Part shown: positions 48,701 to 60,316 of the stretch, piece by piece
Layout of the letters: each line of letters starts with the position of its first letter
Numbering within the stretch: the stretch's first letter is position 1
Assembly (NCBI GenBank): GCA_038496445.1
Contig: JALMLS010000598.1
Location: 124,001 to 188,000 of the forward strand
Origin: Trichosphaerium sp. ATCC 40318
Lineage: Eukaryota; Discosea; Flabellinia; Trichosidae
Direction of reading: 5' to 3'
DNA: 64,000 bases
Made by a program: the position numbers and the translations under genes
Notes under the pieces: generated by a model
The model's database searches: none
The model's input: the letters and a program-made list of their open reading frames with translations, nothing else
Told to the model about the DNA's origin: nothing

Positions 48701-49075
48701 CTAGTTTATAAATCAAACAAAAGGACAAAAGACGAGAACACCTTCCTATCTATATCATAACTGTTTTTAAATTTTTCTTAACAATGTGCACAAGGAATAT
48801 CACTTGTACCTATACCGTATTGGTGGGAAATAGATGACATAGAGTCACTCAAAGCTACTATCAATTTTTATAAACCAGATGCAAACTTGAGTGTTTCTCC
48901 TGATGTTCATCATTTAAACATTATGCCATCAAACACGTGGGAAGGTAAAATTTCTAATCATTTTTTCTTTTCTTTAGCGGTTGTGCTTTCTTTCCTTACA
49001 TGTTTTGACTTAGATCAACGAGGCGTAATTATGACACCAACAAATCAACATACTATTACAGTTTCAAACATGTAG
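45718..49075 (+). CDS. 'YW...DWY...GG...YP.W' repeat protein with PD-(D/E)XK-like C-terminus
   Basis: About 13 exons. The 5' end is uncertain; the first clear exon encodes 'QFKVRKKRKRSPTEHSKLAE' and an ATG at 45718 is one possible start. At least five repeats follow ('DAWHNVTMYNAMSNGGSPF', 'IDQWATITRDQLYWHGG', 'FEDWYSVDGDQVKWGKS', 'VEDWDSISHQDLQKAGA', 'DPSMWYRVSHGQITGLGAGG'), each closing on a YP/HP..W motif. The last leads to 'KWDWSEFYKAKSKKSQQW', then a domain with 'LSVDICIPNRNLAFEYQGEQ', 'HYHDIYPL', 'DQEKSKLCAAAGISLVPIPY' and 'WWEIDDIESLKATI'. The D...EYQ arrangement and conserved YWW strand resemble PD-(D/E)XK nucleases (restriction/RAP-like fold). Nucleic-acid cleavage is inferred, not shown. 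Confidence 0.75.
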
Positions 49076-49566
49076 TTTATACAACTTGTAAATAAAAATT
49101 AAACAATGCCGAGACACAACCATTATTTAGAGTTTACCAAACAACTAGACAATACATAACTATCACGTTGTTGCTACAAGCAATTTAGCTAAACATAGAT
49201 GTCTTTTGTTGCTCCTGCACAGTCGGGATAGCTGTTTTTGTAGTTGTAAAGTTAGAGCGTCAGTTGTTTTTGCCTTCTTATCCTTTTCTTTCCATCTGAT
49301 ATAAGCGTTGTTAACATTATGCTCCTTTTCTTTGTTACGTTCATTGCTTCCCACATCTCTTTCTGTACTTGTGATGGCCAGGATCCTTTTCCTGAACTTT
49401 TTGTTGCACAAAGTAGATTGTATTGGCTTGCTAGTTTGGCGTAGCATTCATATGTATCTTTCATCTGCAATGTGTGCCTTTGGTGACAATTGTTTCATTG
49501 CGTAGAGTGAGCGGAGTCTTCTTTTTCTATGCTATTCCTTACACCTTTGAGCCATTCACTTATACT

Positions 49567-49802
49567 AACATTCAAGAAGAAGCCCCTATCTTCAAAAGCA
49601 ACTGAGTTCATCAACGAATATGGTGGCAACAATCAAGCAGGCCCAACAATAGCAAAACCATAGTTTAGATTCAATTAGTATCCGGAAACATGTGGTGAAG
49701 ACAATACTACATCCCTCCTATTTTTGGGTTATACTTGATTGTTGCCACTATTCGTTGATGAACTCAGTTACTTTTGAAGATAATTGCTTCTTTCTGAATG
49801 TT
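49567..49802. repeat. Imperfect inverted repeat, arms about 75 bp
   Basis: Left arm 49,567-49,640 and right arm 49,726-49,802 are reverse complements with a few changes. The best block is 'taactgagttcatcaacgaa' and its complement, flanked by 'ggcaacaatcaag' on the inner side. The spacer is about 85 bases. The size and shape suit a small foldback or MITE-like element, but no clear target-site duplication was seen. Confidence 0.6.
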
Positions 49803-49901
49803 AATTAAGGTGTTGAGCTGTTGGTTAGTATAATTTAATACTTGTTTCTTAACTGTGTTTAAGATACTTTCAATATCCCAGTCTCTCCTTTTTGTGATTC
49901 T

Positions 49902-50070
49902 TCTCCTTTCATCTCCTTTTTCCCCCCTTTGTCTTTGTTATGAACGTCACAAGATCTCCTTTTATCTCCTTTTTCCCCCTTTGTCTTTGTTATGAACGTC
50001 ACAAGATCTCCTTTTATCTCCTTTTTTTACCGAGTCTTTGTTATGAACGTCACAAGATCTCCTTTTTTTT
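49902..50070. repeat. Tandem repeat, about 52 bp x 3
   Basis: The phrase 'tatgaacgtcacaagatctc' starts at 49,939, 49,991 and 50,042, with C/T-rich sequence between ('ctcctttttccccctttgtc'). The third unit is partly degenerate. Noncoding minisatellite. Confidence 0.8.
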
Positions 50071-50557
50071 TCCCCTTTATCTTGCAGAAAATGGTAATGT
50101 TCCTAGCGGTTTTAAACCATTTTCTTTCCATACGAATAGTGTTGTTTATTTTGTATTGGGTGTAGGGTCTTTGTTTTCTCTGTACAACTTTTTTTAAATA
50201 AACAGCAAAGGCGACACTGTTCTCCCTTTGTTAACTACAACTTTTCGCAGTTCGTGAAGAATTCTAGTTCGCTTTGGTGTATTCTTTAGGCAATCCTTAT
50301 AGCAAGGTGTGAATTATTCTCTGTAACTACAGGATATCTTAAGAGGTCAATATCGCATGACTTTTAAGAAGCATTCTTCCTTTTGAGGAAAGCGAGGAAG
50401 ACTAAGTATTCTATCTGCTGAAAAAGGTTGGGTTGAATGTTGTCTACTGCAATTACATTTAGAACGTAGCGAACAAGTATAACATAGACATATAATTCTT
50501 AATGTAACTTTGTTTATTTACAGTAATGTACAAAGCTCACAATTTAAAAAAATAAGC

Positions 50558-53500
50558 TTACCAGCTAAGAGATAGCTGATCGAATCGTTGTAGTACTTCA
50601 TGGGCAGCTACAACATCTTTTTGAACCTGCGTACGCTTATAAAAAATAGGACAATCGCGTGCAGCACAAATGACTTCTTGATGGAAACTTCCCTAAGAGA
50701 AAATCAGCCGACAATGTCAAGAATAGTCAATCGGTGAAGAAAAAAAAAAACACCGTTGCAGTCCGAAAAACAAAACGTACTTGGCATGATTGACAGTGCG
50801 TCCATAATCGAGAAAATTCATACTCTTTGGTTCTTAGAGATTCTAAATGCTTTTGATACTTCTCTGGTGCATGTGGGAGACAAGAAGAGCAGAGTTCATT
50901 ATCATCGTCGTTAAGTGGAGAACGGCAACCAAGACAGGTTGGTCTAACCTTCGCAAAGCCAAAGATACCACCCTTCTTTTGTTGACTTCTTGGCTTGACT
51001 CTCTTACGTGTATGCTCACCAGAGACTAAGTAATCGTAAGTAAGAATTTGCAATTGCAAAGCTCGGAAAAAAACAAGAAAGACAAAAGAAGAGACGTACA
51101 CAAAACTTTAGCAGCGTCTTTTCTGATAGGTTCAAAAATACGCAATAGTGGTTTCTTTAATTGCTGCTCTAGGTAATAATTCATATCTAGAGGAATACCA
51201 CTTTCCAGAACATATAGAGGATCTTCTGTTCTATCTGAGACACTATCTTTAGCGTTACCCTTTGAAAAAGTGTCAGAAAACGAGACTAAAATCCAAGCAA
51301 AGAAAAGAGCAATGACAACCTACCTGTACGATAACATAAGGTATTCTGTCACCAATTTTAGGTGCATTAGAAGGATTACGCTTTTTCATACGCTTAGCGA
51401 GTTCAACGTGAGCCTGAAGCATTCGTTAGGTTCACATTTTTGGAAAAAAAAAGAAAAGCTTACTTGTGTTGCTTTGTATTCCTCGGCCTTTTTAGACAGA
51501 GATTTTGTAATAACAAGCTGAGATAAATCTATTTCGTTGACAAGCAATTTACGAATTGTTTCTTGAACATACCTGAGAAAAGTATTAATAACATGAAGGA
51601 TGGGTAAAAAAACAAAAGTTTGTTTTCACAGAATAAAAAGCTTTATCAAAGCAATGATACTCTACGTACTTAATAGCAGCTTCAGTATCTTGTTTGATGA
51701 GTAAAAGATCAAGTGAACCTTCAACAACTTGTTTGACAAGTCGACAGACATCACGACGGATAGACTAGAAAAAAAATGAGTAAAAAACAGCCAATAACAA
51801 AAAAAAGCTGTTGGCGTTTTTTAACTTACTTCGATACCCTTGACATCAAGTTTATCTGGTTTATCTGGTTTGGTATACCATAATCCAGCGTAACGCTTCT
51901 TGGCAATGAGAAGATAAGGGTAGTAAACCTTTTCAAACTCAAGACTGATTGGTTTCTTGAAATGTTTTGTAACGTATTTAGCAGCTTCATGTCCTAACAC
52001 AAAAATCATTATTTCAACCTTCTTCTACTGTTTCTAGTAGTGGAGATATACATACCCAAATCGAGAGTCTGCTTAAGATCACTAAGACCGAATTTAATCA
52101 TGACAGAGTCAGTATCACCGTAAATAACTTTAGCGTCATGACTGAATCCTTCAGCAATACTATACTTTTTCTCTACAAGTTCTACTGTTTTTTGGATCAT
52201 GTCACGACCAAATGCAGTTACCGCTTTAGATACAGGTAGACAAGGTAGAGAACCAACAGTGGCACCAGTGAACCCGTATACCTAGTTCATTGATGAGTTC
52301 ACAAAGCGAAAAAAAAAGGTTCCGTACAGAGTTAGCACTTATTTTTAACGCCAATTGGCGACCATTTAGTACAGCCTTTCTGAATGGATCTGTTTCATTC
52401 TTCATATCTTTCTTGGCTTTAGCACGAGCCGTTAAGAGATTATGGAGAATTCCTGGTAAGATACCTATTGAAGAAAATTAAAAAACCGAGATTTCCCAAA
52501 AAGAAAGAAAGCTATCTTTATGCCTTACCCTTTTTCTTTGACGGTTTGACGAATTCGAACTTTTCCTGAGTTGGAGAGACTATGATATCATCTTTGGATA
52601 AAGTCTTTTAAACAATATATAAGCACATTATAGGAGTAGCTGTAGAAACAAAAGAGAACCAGGAAAGAATAAAAGTTGAAGAAAATTGCGTTTGAAAGGA
52701 TTTCTTGTTAACGTACTTGACGATCATGTGGCATAACACGTGTTGAGTAACAAAGATTATGAGCGATCATAATAGAAGGATACAAAGATGAGAAATCAAG
52801 TGTAGCAATAGGCTCGGTGTAAAATCCTTTTTTAGGTTCTACCACAATAGCTCCCTTATATTTCTTTCCACCAACGCCATCTACAGGTAATAGCATTAGA
52901 TATTGATATTCCCAGTACTTAAATAATGGAAATACAGCATTCATACCTGACTTCTCCTTGTGCAAGTACGGAATTAGTCTGTTTTGTGTTTTGGAGTGAC
53001 GGTAAATCTGAGAAACTACTTTAATAGACTGACCACGAGTGAGCAACCATGAGAATGGTACACCAGTCACACGAGCCATCTCTATGTAGTTGATAAAGCT
53101 CATGAGCTTGTCAAGAATACGAATAGGTAGCAGAGCATCCTATGAAAGGTTAGCAAAACAAACCAAGTTCGAAGAAAAAAAAAGCAATACCTTTAAACAA
53201 TACGATGCAACACGTCTTCTGTCCTCTTTGGTACCTTTCCAAAGAGTAGTGATCATGGAGTAATGTACATCCTCCTTTTGTTGGCCCAAGAATGTTGAGG
53301 CGACATTATTTAGTGAATAAGAGCGTAGTTTATCAGATCCTCTTTGTACAACCTTACGAGAAAAAGTCAGAGAAAATTCTTCAGTTCCAAGAAATAACAG
53401 TTTGTTGTGGCCGCTCTGGGCCTTAGCGACTTCTGAGAAAACGTACAATCATAGCGTCAAAGAATACACGTCCAAACATTGTAATTTGTGTACTCTCACC

Positions 53501-55228
53501 AAAGAAGGCTTGTGATTTAAAGGTGGATTTCTTCATTTTTGATAAGCTATCCTTTTGTCTTGATAAATTTGTAAAATCTGGGATCTTTAACGCTTCAGCG
53601 CGGTTGAAAAGGTATGGAATATCGAAATTATTTATATTGTAACCAGTAATAACATCAGGATCGCACTAAAAAGGATAAGAAACGGAGAAAAATACAATAA
53701 AAAAAATTAAAAAGTACCTCGCGAATAAAATCTGCCCAGGCACGTAATAAGTCTCTCTCAGAGTTGAAGCAACGGACATCAGCACCAAGGATAGATGCGG
53801 TATGATTTAAGCAGAAACAGTTACTTATAAACGGTTCACTTGATCCCTATTGCAAAAGTAAGAAAAAAATCGGAAATTCGTATCAAAAAACAAACAACGA
53901 AAATTGACGCTTCTTTGTGTACCTGCTCTTTGACAACATTACAAATATTAATTACTGGATCCAATTTAGCGTCTGGGAAAGCTCCATCTCTTCCAGCGCA
54001 TTCAATATCAAAACTGAGAATACGATATGGAGCGAGCTTCAACCACTTTCCTTCTGGAGCGTGAGAGATTAAGTCAGTGTACCATAAATCAATCTCGATT
54101 TGTGTAGTTGAGACTTTATCTTGCTAAAGCCGAGAGTGAGTATTTCAGTTGCGTAGATAAAGTACTAGAGAGAAACGTACAGCTGAAGGAAGATGGTACT
54201 TTCCAGCAGGAATCTCAATCCAGTTACCGCCAACGATGTCCATATCAACCATAAAACGCAGAGGAAAGAGAATATTGGATTCAAATGTTGGAAAAGCGTT
54301 TGAACCAATACGAGGAAGACTACCGATTTGACCATTTTCTAGAATTTCTAAAACAAGGGACGTGAGTGAGTAACTGAACACAAGTCTACAAAAAAATAAC
54401 AGAATAGAATTCGCGTAGCTACGTACTTCTTGCATGTGGTACTTGACCAGGTAGAGCCATTGTTATTCTGAAGTAAGGCACTAAAACATCGCCGTTGTAG
54501 CCCAAGATACTCGTCTTTTCTTCTATGCTGACTGCCATACAGTAGTCTGGAGTCTGGAGGTATTTCATGAACATCCCGCCGCGGACGGTTTGGTCTAGGC
54601 GTTGGCGCAAGTTTTCAGCCACCTCCATCAACTCTTCGTCGCTGAATCCTGCGCATGACTAGTTTGCAATGAGTGGCGATTGCTTTTGAAAAAAGCGAAT
54701 CTACAAAAATCCTAGAAACGCACCTTTGGTACTGGTGTGTAGAAATATGGCTTGAAACCGTATATTTTAGCGTTTACGCTGTGTCCTTCCTCAGTGATAC
54801 CATACATTCTAATCACAGGCACCTAATTGGTACAGTAAGTACGGCACAACGCAAAAACAACCATACCCTGTTTTGATTAGGCTTAAAATTTCGTTTAAAG
54901 TGAGGACTAGGCACTGTATTTGTATAGTCACAATCGAGCTGTTGGAATACTATACGATGTTAGTATAACGCATGGGGTGATAACGAAAGTGGAGGGATTT
55001 TTTAACAGCTAAACAATAATTTGAAAAATAACGGTTATGCGTACTAATTGTATCAGTAGTGGAATCTACTGGCTTCGCGAGTGGTTTACGTTGCCATCGT
55101 TTACGCTCTTGTACGTTTTGTACTTTTTGTTTTTCTACCTCGTCTTGATCGGATAGTTTAGCACCAACGTTAAGCTTCTTTGCTTGTTTGTTTACGGTTG
55201 GTGCGAGCTTTCGCTTACGAGATGCCAT
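50558..55228 (-). CDS. POLD1: DNA polymerase delta catalytic subunit
   Basis: A large gene with about 20 introns, ATG 55228 ([20 protein letters not shown]) to TAA 50558. Visible landmarks in order: Exo I '[15 protein letters not shown]', Exo II '[19 protein letters not shown]', the B-family motif A '[18 protein letters not shown]', '[15 protein letters not shown]' region, '[20 protein letters not shown]' (motif C YGDTDS) and '[14 protein letters not shown]'. The C-terminal zinc module CysA reads 'CLGCRSPL...CSSC' and CysB 'CQSC...CAARDC', ending 'RFDQLSLSW'. It is the replicative lagging-strand polymerase with 3'-5' exonuclease; CysB binds a [4Fe-4S] cluster and the B subunit. All catalytic motifs look intact. 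Confidence 0.92.
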
Positions 55229-55347
55229 TGTTTCAAAATGTGGTTAAAAAAGTAGCGGCAAAAATTTACAAAAAATCAACTTTTACCAACCGAAGTCAAC
55301 GCAATTATTTTGTCTAGCTAATCCCACATCACATCTAGGCTATCACA
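55229..55347. promoter_or_regulatory. Bidirectional promoter between POLD1 and eL24 genes
   Basis: The two ATGs are divergent with 119 bases between them. The gap is AT-rich, with no CACGTG, and holds 'aatcccacatcacatctagg' just upstream of the eL24 start. Inferred from position. Confidence 0.45.
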
Positions 55348-56241
55348 ATGAAGTACGTATAATTAGCGAATTTAAACCACTATTAACCCAAAGTCGCCGG
55401 ATTTTTACTGTTTTCGCTCATCTCTTCATTTTTTCTTCAATCGGCTTTTTACGTTTAGCGATTGCGCCACGCGTTTGCTGTTTCGTTGTAGCCTTTTAGT
55501 ATGGAGTAAAATACAATTTTTCCACAGAGCGTTCTGTTGTAAAATACTATCGCTCTCTTTGTAATTTCGCGTTTGACGCAGTGTTACAATGTTTTCTACT
55601 GCTTTTCTCCTGATCTATTTAACAACGCTTTCAGGACCGAATTGTGCAGTTTTTCGCAGCGTAGGATTTATCCTGGCCATGGTATGACTTATGTCAGGAC
55701 TAACCTCCAGGTACACGCCAAAAAAAACTTTAATTGTCGCTTACTCGCTACCAGCTCCTCAATTTCCAAGTACAAGGATCCAGAAAGTACGTTATCAACA
55801 AGAAAAAGAATCCACGTTTCGTACGATGGACTGTTGTATACCGTAAGGTCAACAAAAAGGTGCGTGCACTCATGATCTCCCTTTATACGACCTTTTATGC
55901 GTTTTGACGTATTACTCTGAAATTCTTTGCCTATTGCGTGTTAGCTGCGTATTCGTCACTAACGAACTCCCTTCTAGGGTAACTACAAAGTTGTAAAAAG
56001 GAGAAAGGTCACACGCCGTATGACTAAGCGCGAGAGAGCTTACGTTGGCGCCACAGTTGAGAACATGCGACAAAGGAAATCCAAAGCCTCCAAAGCTAAA
56101 GAAGACAAATCTGTCCTCGAAAAAGTCAAAGCCCGCAAAGCCGAGCAAGCTAAGAGAAAGGCACAACTTAAGGCCGCAAGACAAGAATACAAGGCTGCTT
56201 TCAAACGTGGTGGCATGAAGGGAAGAAAAGATCGCTTCTAA
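55348..56241 (+). CDS. RPL24: 60S ribosomal protein eL24
   Basis: Exon 1 is only five coding bases (ATGAA) before a long first intron (GTACGT, to about 55,633), a layout common in ribosomal protein genes. Exon 2 gives 'TELCSFSQRRIYPGHGMTYV' (MK + TELC), then 'RKYVINKKKNPRFVRWTVVY' with 'RKVNKK', an intron, and the basic C-terminus: 'GNYKVVKRRKVTRRMTKRER', 'AYVGATVENMRQ', 'KAAFKRGGMKGRKDRF', TAA 56239. The order ELCSFS / YPGHG / KKNPR..RWT / VGAT..M matches eL24 rather than the assembly factor RLP24, which lacks the VGA(S/T) segment. The junction between the YVRT exon and RKYV is uncertain by a few residues. Confidence 0.85.
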
Positions 56242-56457
56242 ATAATAAACCTTGTAGAATTGTTTTTGCCAAAATTCGTGTATTTTATTTGTACTGGAAA
56301 CCGGTTGAAAGAATTTGATTATGTTGTGGGAGTTCAACAAAAGTATGAGCAGTTTAATGGTCTTTGAGAATAATATCTTGCTTCACGTAAACGATTTCTG
56401 TATTTGGTCAATTGAATACGCCACGCTTTTTGTAAGGCTTGATATTAAACGTGTAGC

Positions 56458-58755
56458 ATGGCAAACAAATTTTCTGGCGCTGTACAACTCACAGGGTTGG
56501 ATGATCATATTCGACCAGCAACGGTATTTATTGTGCATCTAAACGTTATGTAACGTGGTATTTAGGCGTGTACACAGCCTGTCAAGATAGATAATACTCC
56601 TGGGAGCAAAGTACGCTTGTACCCTGTAAATGCCGCTGATTTGTCCGCTGTAGGTAAAAGAGATTGTTAGAAACGCAGATGGAACGTATACACAGGTTAA
56701 TCGAGATGGAAGTACAAAACAGCTACAAAAGGCTGAAATAAAACTACATGACTGTTTAGCTTGCAGGTAAGTTGTGTTTTAAACGTTATCATGAACAGAA
56801 TTGTACAGCAATCAATAACAAATGTTAGTGGGTGTATAACTACGTCTGAAAGTGTGTTGATCGAAGCACAGAGCACAGAAGAATTTCTGAAGCGGATAAA
56901 GGGTCAAGACACTACGATCGTTTCAATATCTCCACAAGCCTGCGCTTCCATTGCAGATCGCTACAAAATTTCAAGCGCAGCTGTACGTGTCACCCTGTGT
57001 TTGAATTCTCCGTTCCGAGTTTAAAATAACCTCTGACGCGGTTTTAGGCGTTTAAGAAGCTCATTACATTATTTAAAGATATTGGCGCTAAAGCGGTCTT
57101 TGGCACTAACTTTGCTCGCGATTTTTCTTTACTAGAGATCGCCCAAGGTACATTTAAACCATACAACATACTAAAGATACATATGTCGTTCGTTTGTGAC
57201 TATTGTTACCATGTATCGTAGTGGTTACCGGCATAAAACAAGTATTACATTTTTTTAATTTTTTGTAGATTTTGTACGTAGGTATAAAGCCCGACAAGAG
57301 TCTAAAACTCAAGATGCTATGGATGTAGACTCTGTTGGCGGGTTACCGTTACTTTCTAGTTCATGTCCAGGTTAGTAAACAACCTTTTTTTTTGCTTTTT
57401 TTTTGAATGTTTTTCAGGTTGGGTTTGTTATGCTGAAAAGAAAGAAGATGGTTTCTTGTTACCTTATATATCACCTATAAAATCACCGCAGCAAGTAATG
57501 GGATCTATCATAAAGGACTTTTATGGCAAACAAATCGGTTTAAAGTGCGTTTTTTTGCTTCCCATTACGAGGTCTTAGGCGTTTCGCTTAAAAACTCAGC
57601 TCTTTCTGTTTGTGCTTGTTGTATTATATTATAGGCATCTTATATAATATATTTAGACCTTCTGAGATATTCCATGTGACCGTAATGCCGTGCTATGATA
57701 AGAAACTTGAAGCCAGTAGAAAAGAATTTTTTAGTGATGTTTTAAATGCACATGATGTTGATCACGTTATTACAACAGAAGAGCTTTATAAAATGATTCA
57801 AGAGCAAGACATAAAGTTTGATGAAATAAAGGAGAGTCCAATTCCAGAACAGTACGCAGTAGGAAGTAACAAACTTGAACTCTAACTTTTTTCTTTCAAA
57901 AATAGGTTTACAACAATGCAACCAGATGGTGCTTCGTTTGGTATGCCTGGTGGATCTGGTGGGTATCTAGAGTATGTATTACGATATGCGTTACGTACTT
58001 TATACGGTGAGAAGTTACAAGAGCTGAGTTTTACGTATGGACGTAAAGGTAGGAATAAAAATTGGGGCGAGACGGAAGTTAAGGTACTATTCTTTTGTTT
58101 TAAGTCGGATCTGTTTAATTGCTTGTTGATGCAACTCGTACTGATTTTTTATTTTTTCAATAAAATAGTTCAACGGAGAGGTAGTTTTTAGATTTGCGTT
58201 TGCATATGGGTTTAGAAATATCACAACTTTGATTAAAAAGATGAAGAAAGGTGATTGTAATTTCGACTTTGTAGAAGTCATGGCATGCCCTAAAGGTACT
58301 TGAGCTAATTTATATATATATACCTCAATTAACTATGTAATAGGGTGTCTAAACGGTGGGGGACAAATAAAGCCTGAACAACCAGACAACGGTGAGTTTT
58401 TTGTTCGAAACGTTTTACAGTTTTTTTTTTTGGACATTTTGTTGTTCACGTATTCAGCGTCACGTGACATTTGATCATAAATTTGTAAAATGTTATTCTT
58501 TTTATTGTGTAAACCGTTTTTTTCCATTGAGCGTTTTGCTGACTGTTGTTAAAAGGTAATAAAATGGTTGCACGTCTTCGAACGTTATATAGCAAACAAT
58601 CCTATAGGGAACCTGAAGACAACCCAGAATTCAGTAAACTATACAAAGAATGGCTTGGTAATCCTCAGAGTCAAAAGGCCCGCGATATACTGTACACTAG
58701 TTACAACTTCATTCCAAGTATTGAAGTCACTAACCCGCTCGCAATAAAATGGTGA
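56458..58755 (+). CDS. NAR1: Cytosolic Fe-S assembly factor NAR1/CIAO3
   Basis: About ten exons from ATG 56458 ([20 protein letters not shown]) to TGA 58753. N-terminal cluster ligands: 'ACTQPVKI' and '[16 protein letters not shown]'. The H-cluster-like domain then follows: '[16 protein letters not shown]', '[18 protein letters not shown]', '[10 protein letters not shown]', '[17 protein letters not shown]', '[17 protein letters not shown]', '[17 protein letters not shown]' and '[17 protein letters not shown]'. The C-terminus ends in Trp (NPLAIKW), matching the C-terminal Trp known to matter in Nar1. It is related to iron-only hydrogenases but works in cytosolic Fe-S cluster delivery together with CIAO1. 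Confidence 0.9.
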
Positions 58756-58951
58756 TGTATCAACAAGAGCAACAAAAAACACAAGCCCAAGAACTTTTTT
58801 ATTAAATTAATACACGTGTGCACGTGTTAAGAGATTTATTGATGATGAATAAATGTAGAAGAACAACTAATAACGAAAATGGAACGTTTTATTTAATTTT
58901 TTTTCAACAAATTTTTTTTTTGAAACAAGGATTTCTTCTTTAATGGGTTAT
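58756..58951. other. Convergent intergenic gap with overlapping CACGTG sites
   Basis: Between two convergent genes. Contains 'acacgtgtgcacgtgtt' near 58,812, two CACGTG cores five bases apart forming a larger palindrome, and long T runs. No gene. Confidence 0.5.
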
Positions 58952-60316
58952 CTAGCTCTTATTCATTTCTAATCTTTTAAGAACACCTTCATCAGTGATA
59001 TTGGTACCATTGTATACTATTTTCTTCAGATTTTCAAGTTGAGAGATGCCTTCGTTGGTCAAGTTCTTACAGTTGATCACGTTTAGCTTCTCAACTTTTT
59101 TCAGATACTTGATTCCTTCGTCGGTGATGAATTCACAGTTGCTTAGTGTAACTTCGACAGCTGTACTACCGATGTACTTCAGGCCTTCATCTGCGATGCG
59201 ATGGCAATCTGATATATCGATAGAATAGACACCAGCCAAGTGCTTCAAGCCAGCATCGTTGGTTGGAGTATTTCTCAATTTAATCGTCTTAACACCTGCA
59301 AGAGCTTTAAGGCCGGCATCTGTCACTCCAGTGTTGTTAAGGTGTATTTCCTCTACTCCTTTTAGAGATTTAAGACCTTCATCCGTAATGTTGTAGCAGC
59401 CATCAAGGCAAACCGATTTGGCGCTAGAGATATATTTCAAGCCTACGTCAGTGATGTTGTCACATAGCGACAATCCGATTGTGTGTACTCCAGAGAGCTC
59501 CTTAATGCCGTCATCTGTGACAGAAGATGAATCTAGGTGTATGGCGTATACACCTGCTAGAGCATTGACATCTGTAATGGTTTTGCATCCTGCTAGCATG
59601 ATTTCATGAATACCCGCAAGCTGCGCGACAGTGTTATTCGAAACGTCACAGCATGTGAGATCCGCGCGTTTGAGGTTTGTAAGGAATCGTACACCGTCAA
59701 CAGCTTCTTCACACTCTTCTATTTGTATAGTCTTCAGATTGGTAAGAGATCGAAGACCATTCTCGGTTATGGTATCGCAAGCGGCAAGCATTAGATGTTC
59801 GAGTGAACCACTTAAGGCAGTTAAGGTATCATCAGTTAAGTTATCGTTTGCAATGATGCAAACTGATTTTACGCCTTTGAGAGATTTCATTGCTTCGTCT
59901 GAAACTTCGTCGCCTTTGATACTTACTGTCGTATTGCGTATTAAAGGAGTTTTTGCGAACTCAAGTAGCGGCTCGTTTTGGGTAAAGTAGACAACTTTGT
60001 AGCCGACGTTGTTGTGAACGCTGGCGTGTATGCGTTTGCAAGTTTGAGCTGCTGCGAGTCTTGTGTTGGTGTCGCCAAACTTTAAGATGAGAGAAAGTAC
60101 TTCTGTTGGTTGATCGAGGAGTCCTAGTACGTTGGAGATGTTGTCTGACGCGCTAGGGAGACTGTGAGTACAAAGTAGCGCGAAACCCAAAAGCAACTTT
60201 TTATGATTGATATTTTGAAGTGTGACGGAAAGTTGGATGAAAACGTAGGAGACAACCGCAAGGGAACAAAGGAATAAAATTCTAGTTGGAACACGTACTT
60301 GGTAGTATTGTTCATG
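58952..60316 (-). CDS. F-box / LRR protein (N-terminus has two possible models)
   Basis: The main exon runs to TAG 58952 with an F-box-like start ('VLGLLDQPTEVLSLILKFGD') and about 14 LRRs ('TDEGLKSLKGVEEIHLNNTG', 'ISDCHRIADEGLKYI'). Model A: ATG 60316 (MNNTT), a 147-nt intron (60153-60299, GTACGT...CTAG) and then 'NASDNISNVL'. This gives a soluble protein and resembles the short first exons of its relatives, but the intron is long. Model B: the frame is open through that stretch and reads two hydrophobic segments ('ILFLCSLAVVSYVFIQL', 'LLLGFALLCTHSLPSA'), giving a membrane or signal sequence, but has no ATG. I prefer A. It is more diverged from the tandem pair at 11-16 kb. Confidence 0.75.
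   Translation of the reverse strand, partial: HEQYYQVRVPTRILFLCSLAVVSYVFIQLSVTLQNINHKKLLLGFALLCTHSLPSASDNISNVLGLLDQPTEVLSLILKFGDTNTRLAAAQTCKRIHASVHNNVGYKVVYFTQNEPLLEFAKTPLIRNTTVSIKGDEVSDEAMKSLKGVKSVCIIANDNLTDDTLTALSGSLEHLMLAACDTITENGLRSLTNLKTIQIEECEEAVDGVRFLTNLKRADLTCCDVSNNTVAQLAGIHEIMLAGCKTITDVNALAGVYAIHLDSSSVTDDGIKELSGVHTIGLSLCDNITDVGLKYISSAKSVCLDGCYNITDEGLKSLKGVEEIHLNNTGVTDAGLKALAGVKTIKLRNTPTNDAGLKHLAGVYSIDISDCHRIADEGLKYIGSTAVEVTLSNCEFITDEGIKYLKKVEKLNVINCKNLTNEGISQLENLKKIVYNGTNITDEGVLKRLEMNKS

Larger units (their letters stand above)
49076..50557. other. Gap with inverted and tandem repeats, no convincing gene
   Basis: Two overlapping minus-strand frames at 49,163-49,470 (72-94 codons, Lys-rich, one with 'SWPSQVQKEMWEAMNV') could be a remnant of a DNA-binding or transposon gene but are too short to call. 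The inverted repeat and the pyrimidine-rich tandem repeat are listed separately. Confidence 0.45.

Noticed and set aside
49163-49470. Transposase or Myb-like gene
   Set aside because: Two overlapping short frames without a complete domain; only a weak helix-like string.
60153-60196. Signal peptide on the F-box/LRR gene
   Set aside because: It starts at TTG, not ATG, and is better explained as intron; kept only as an alternative model.
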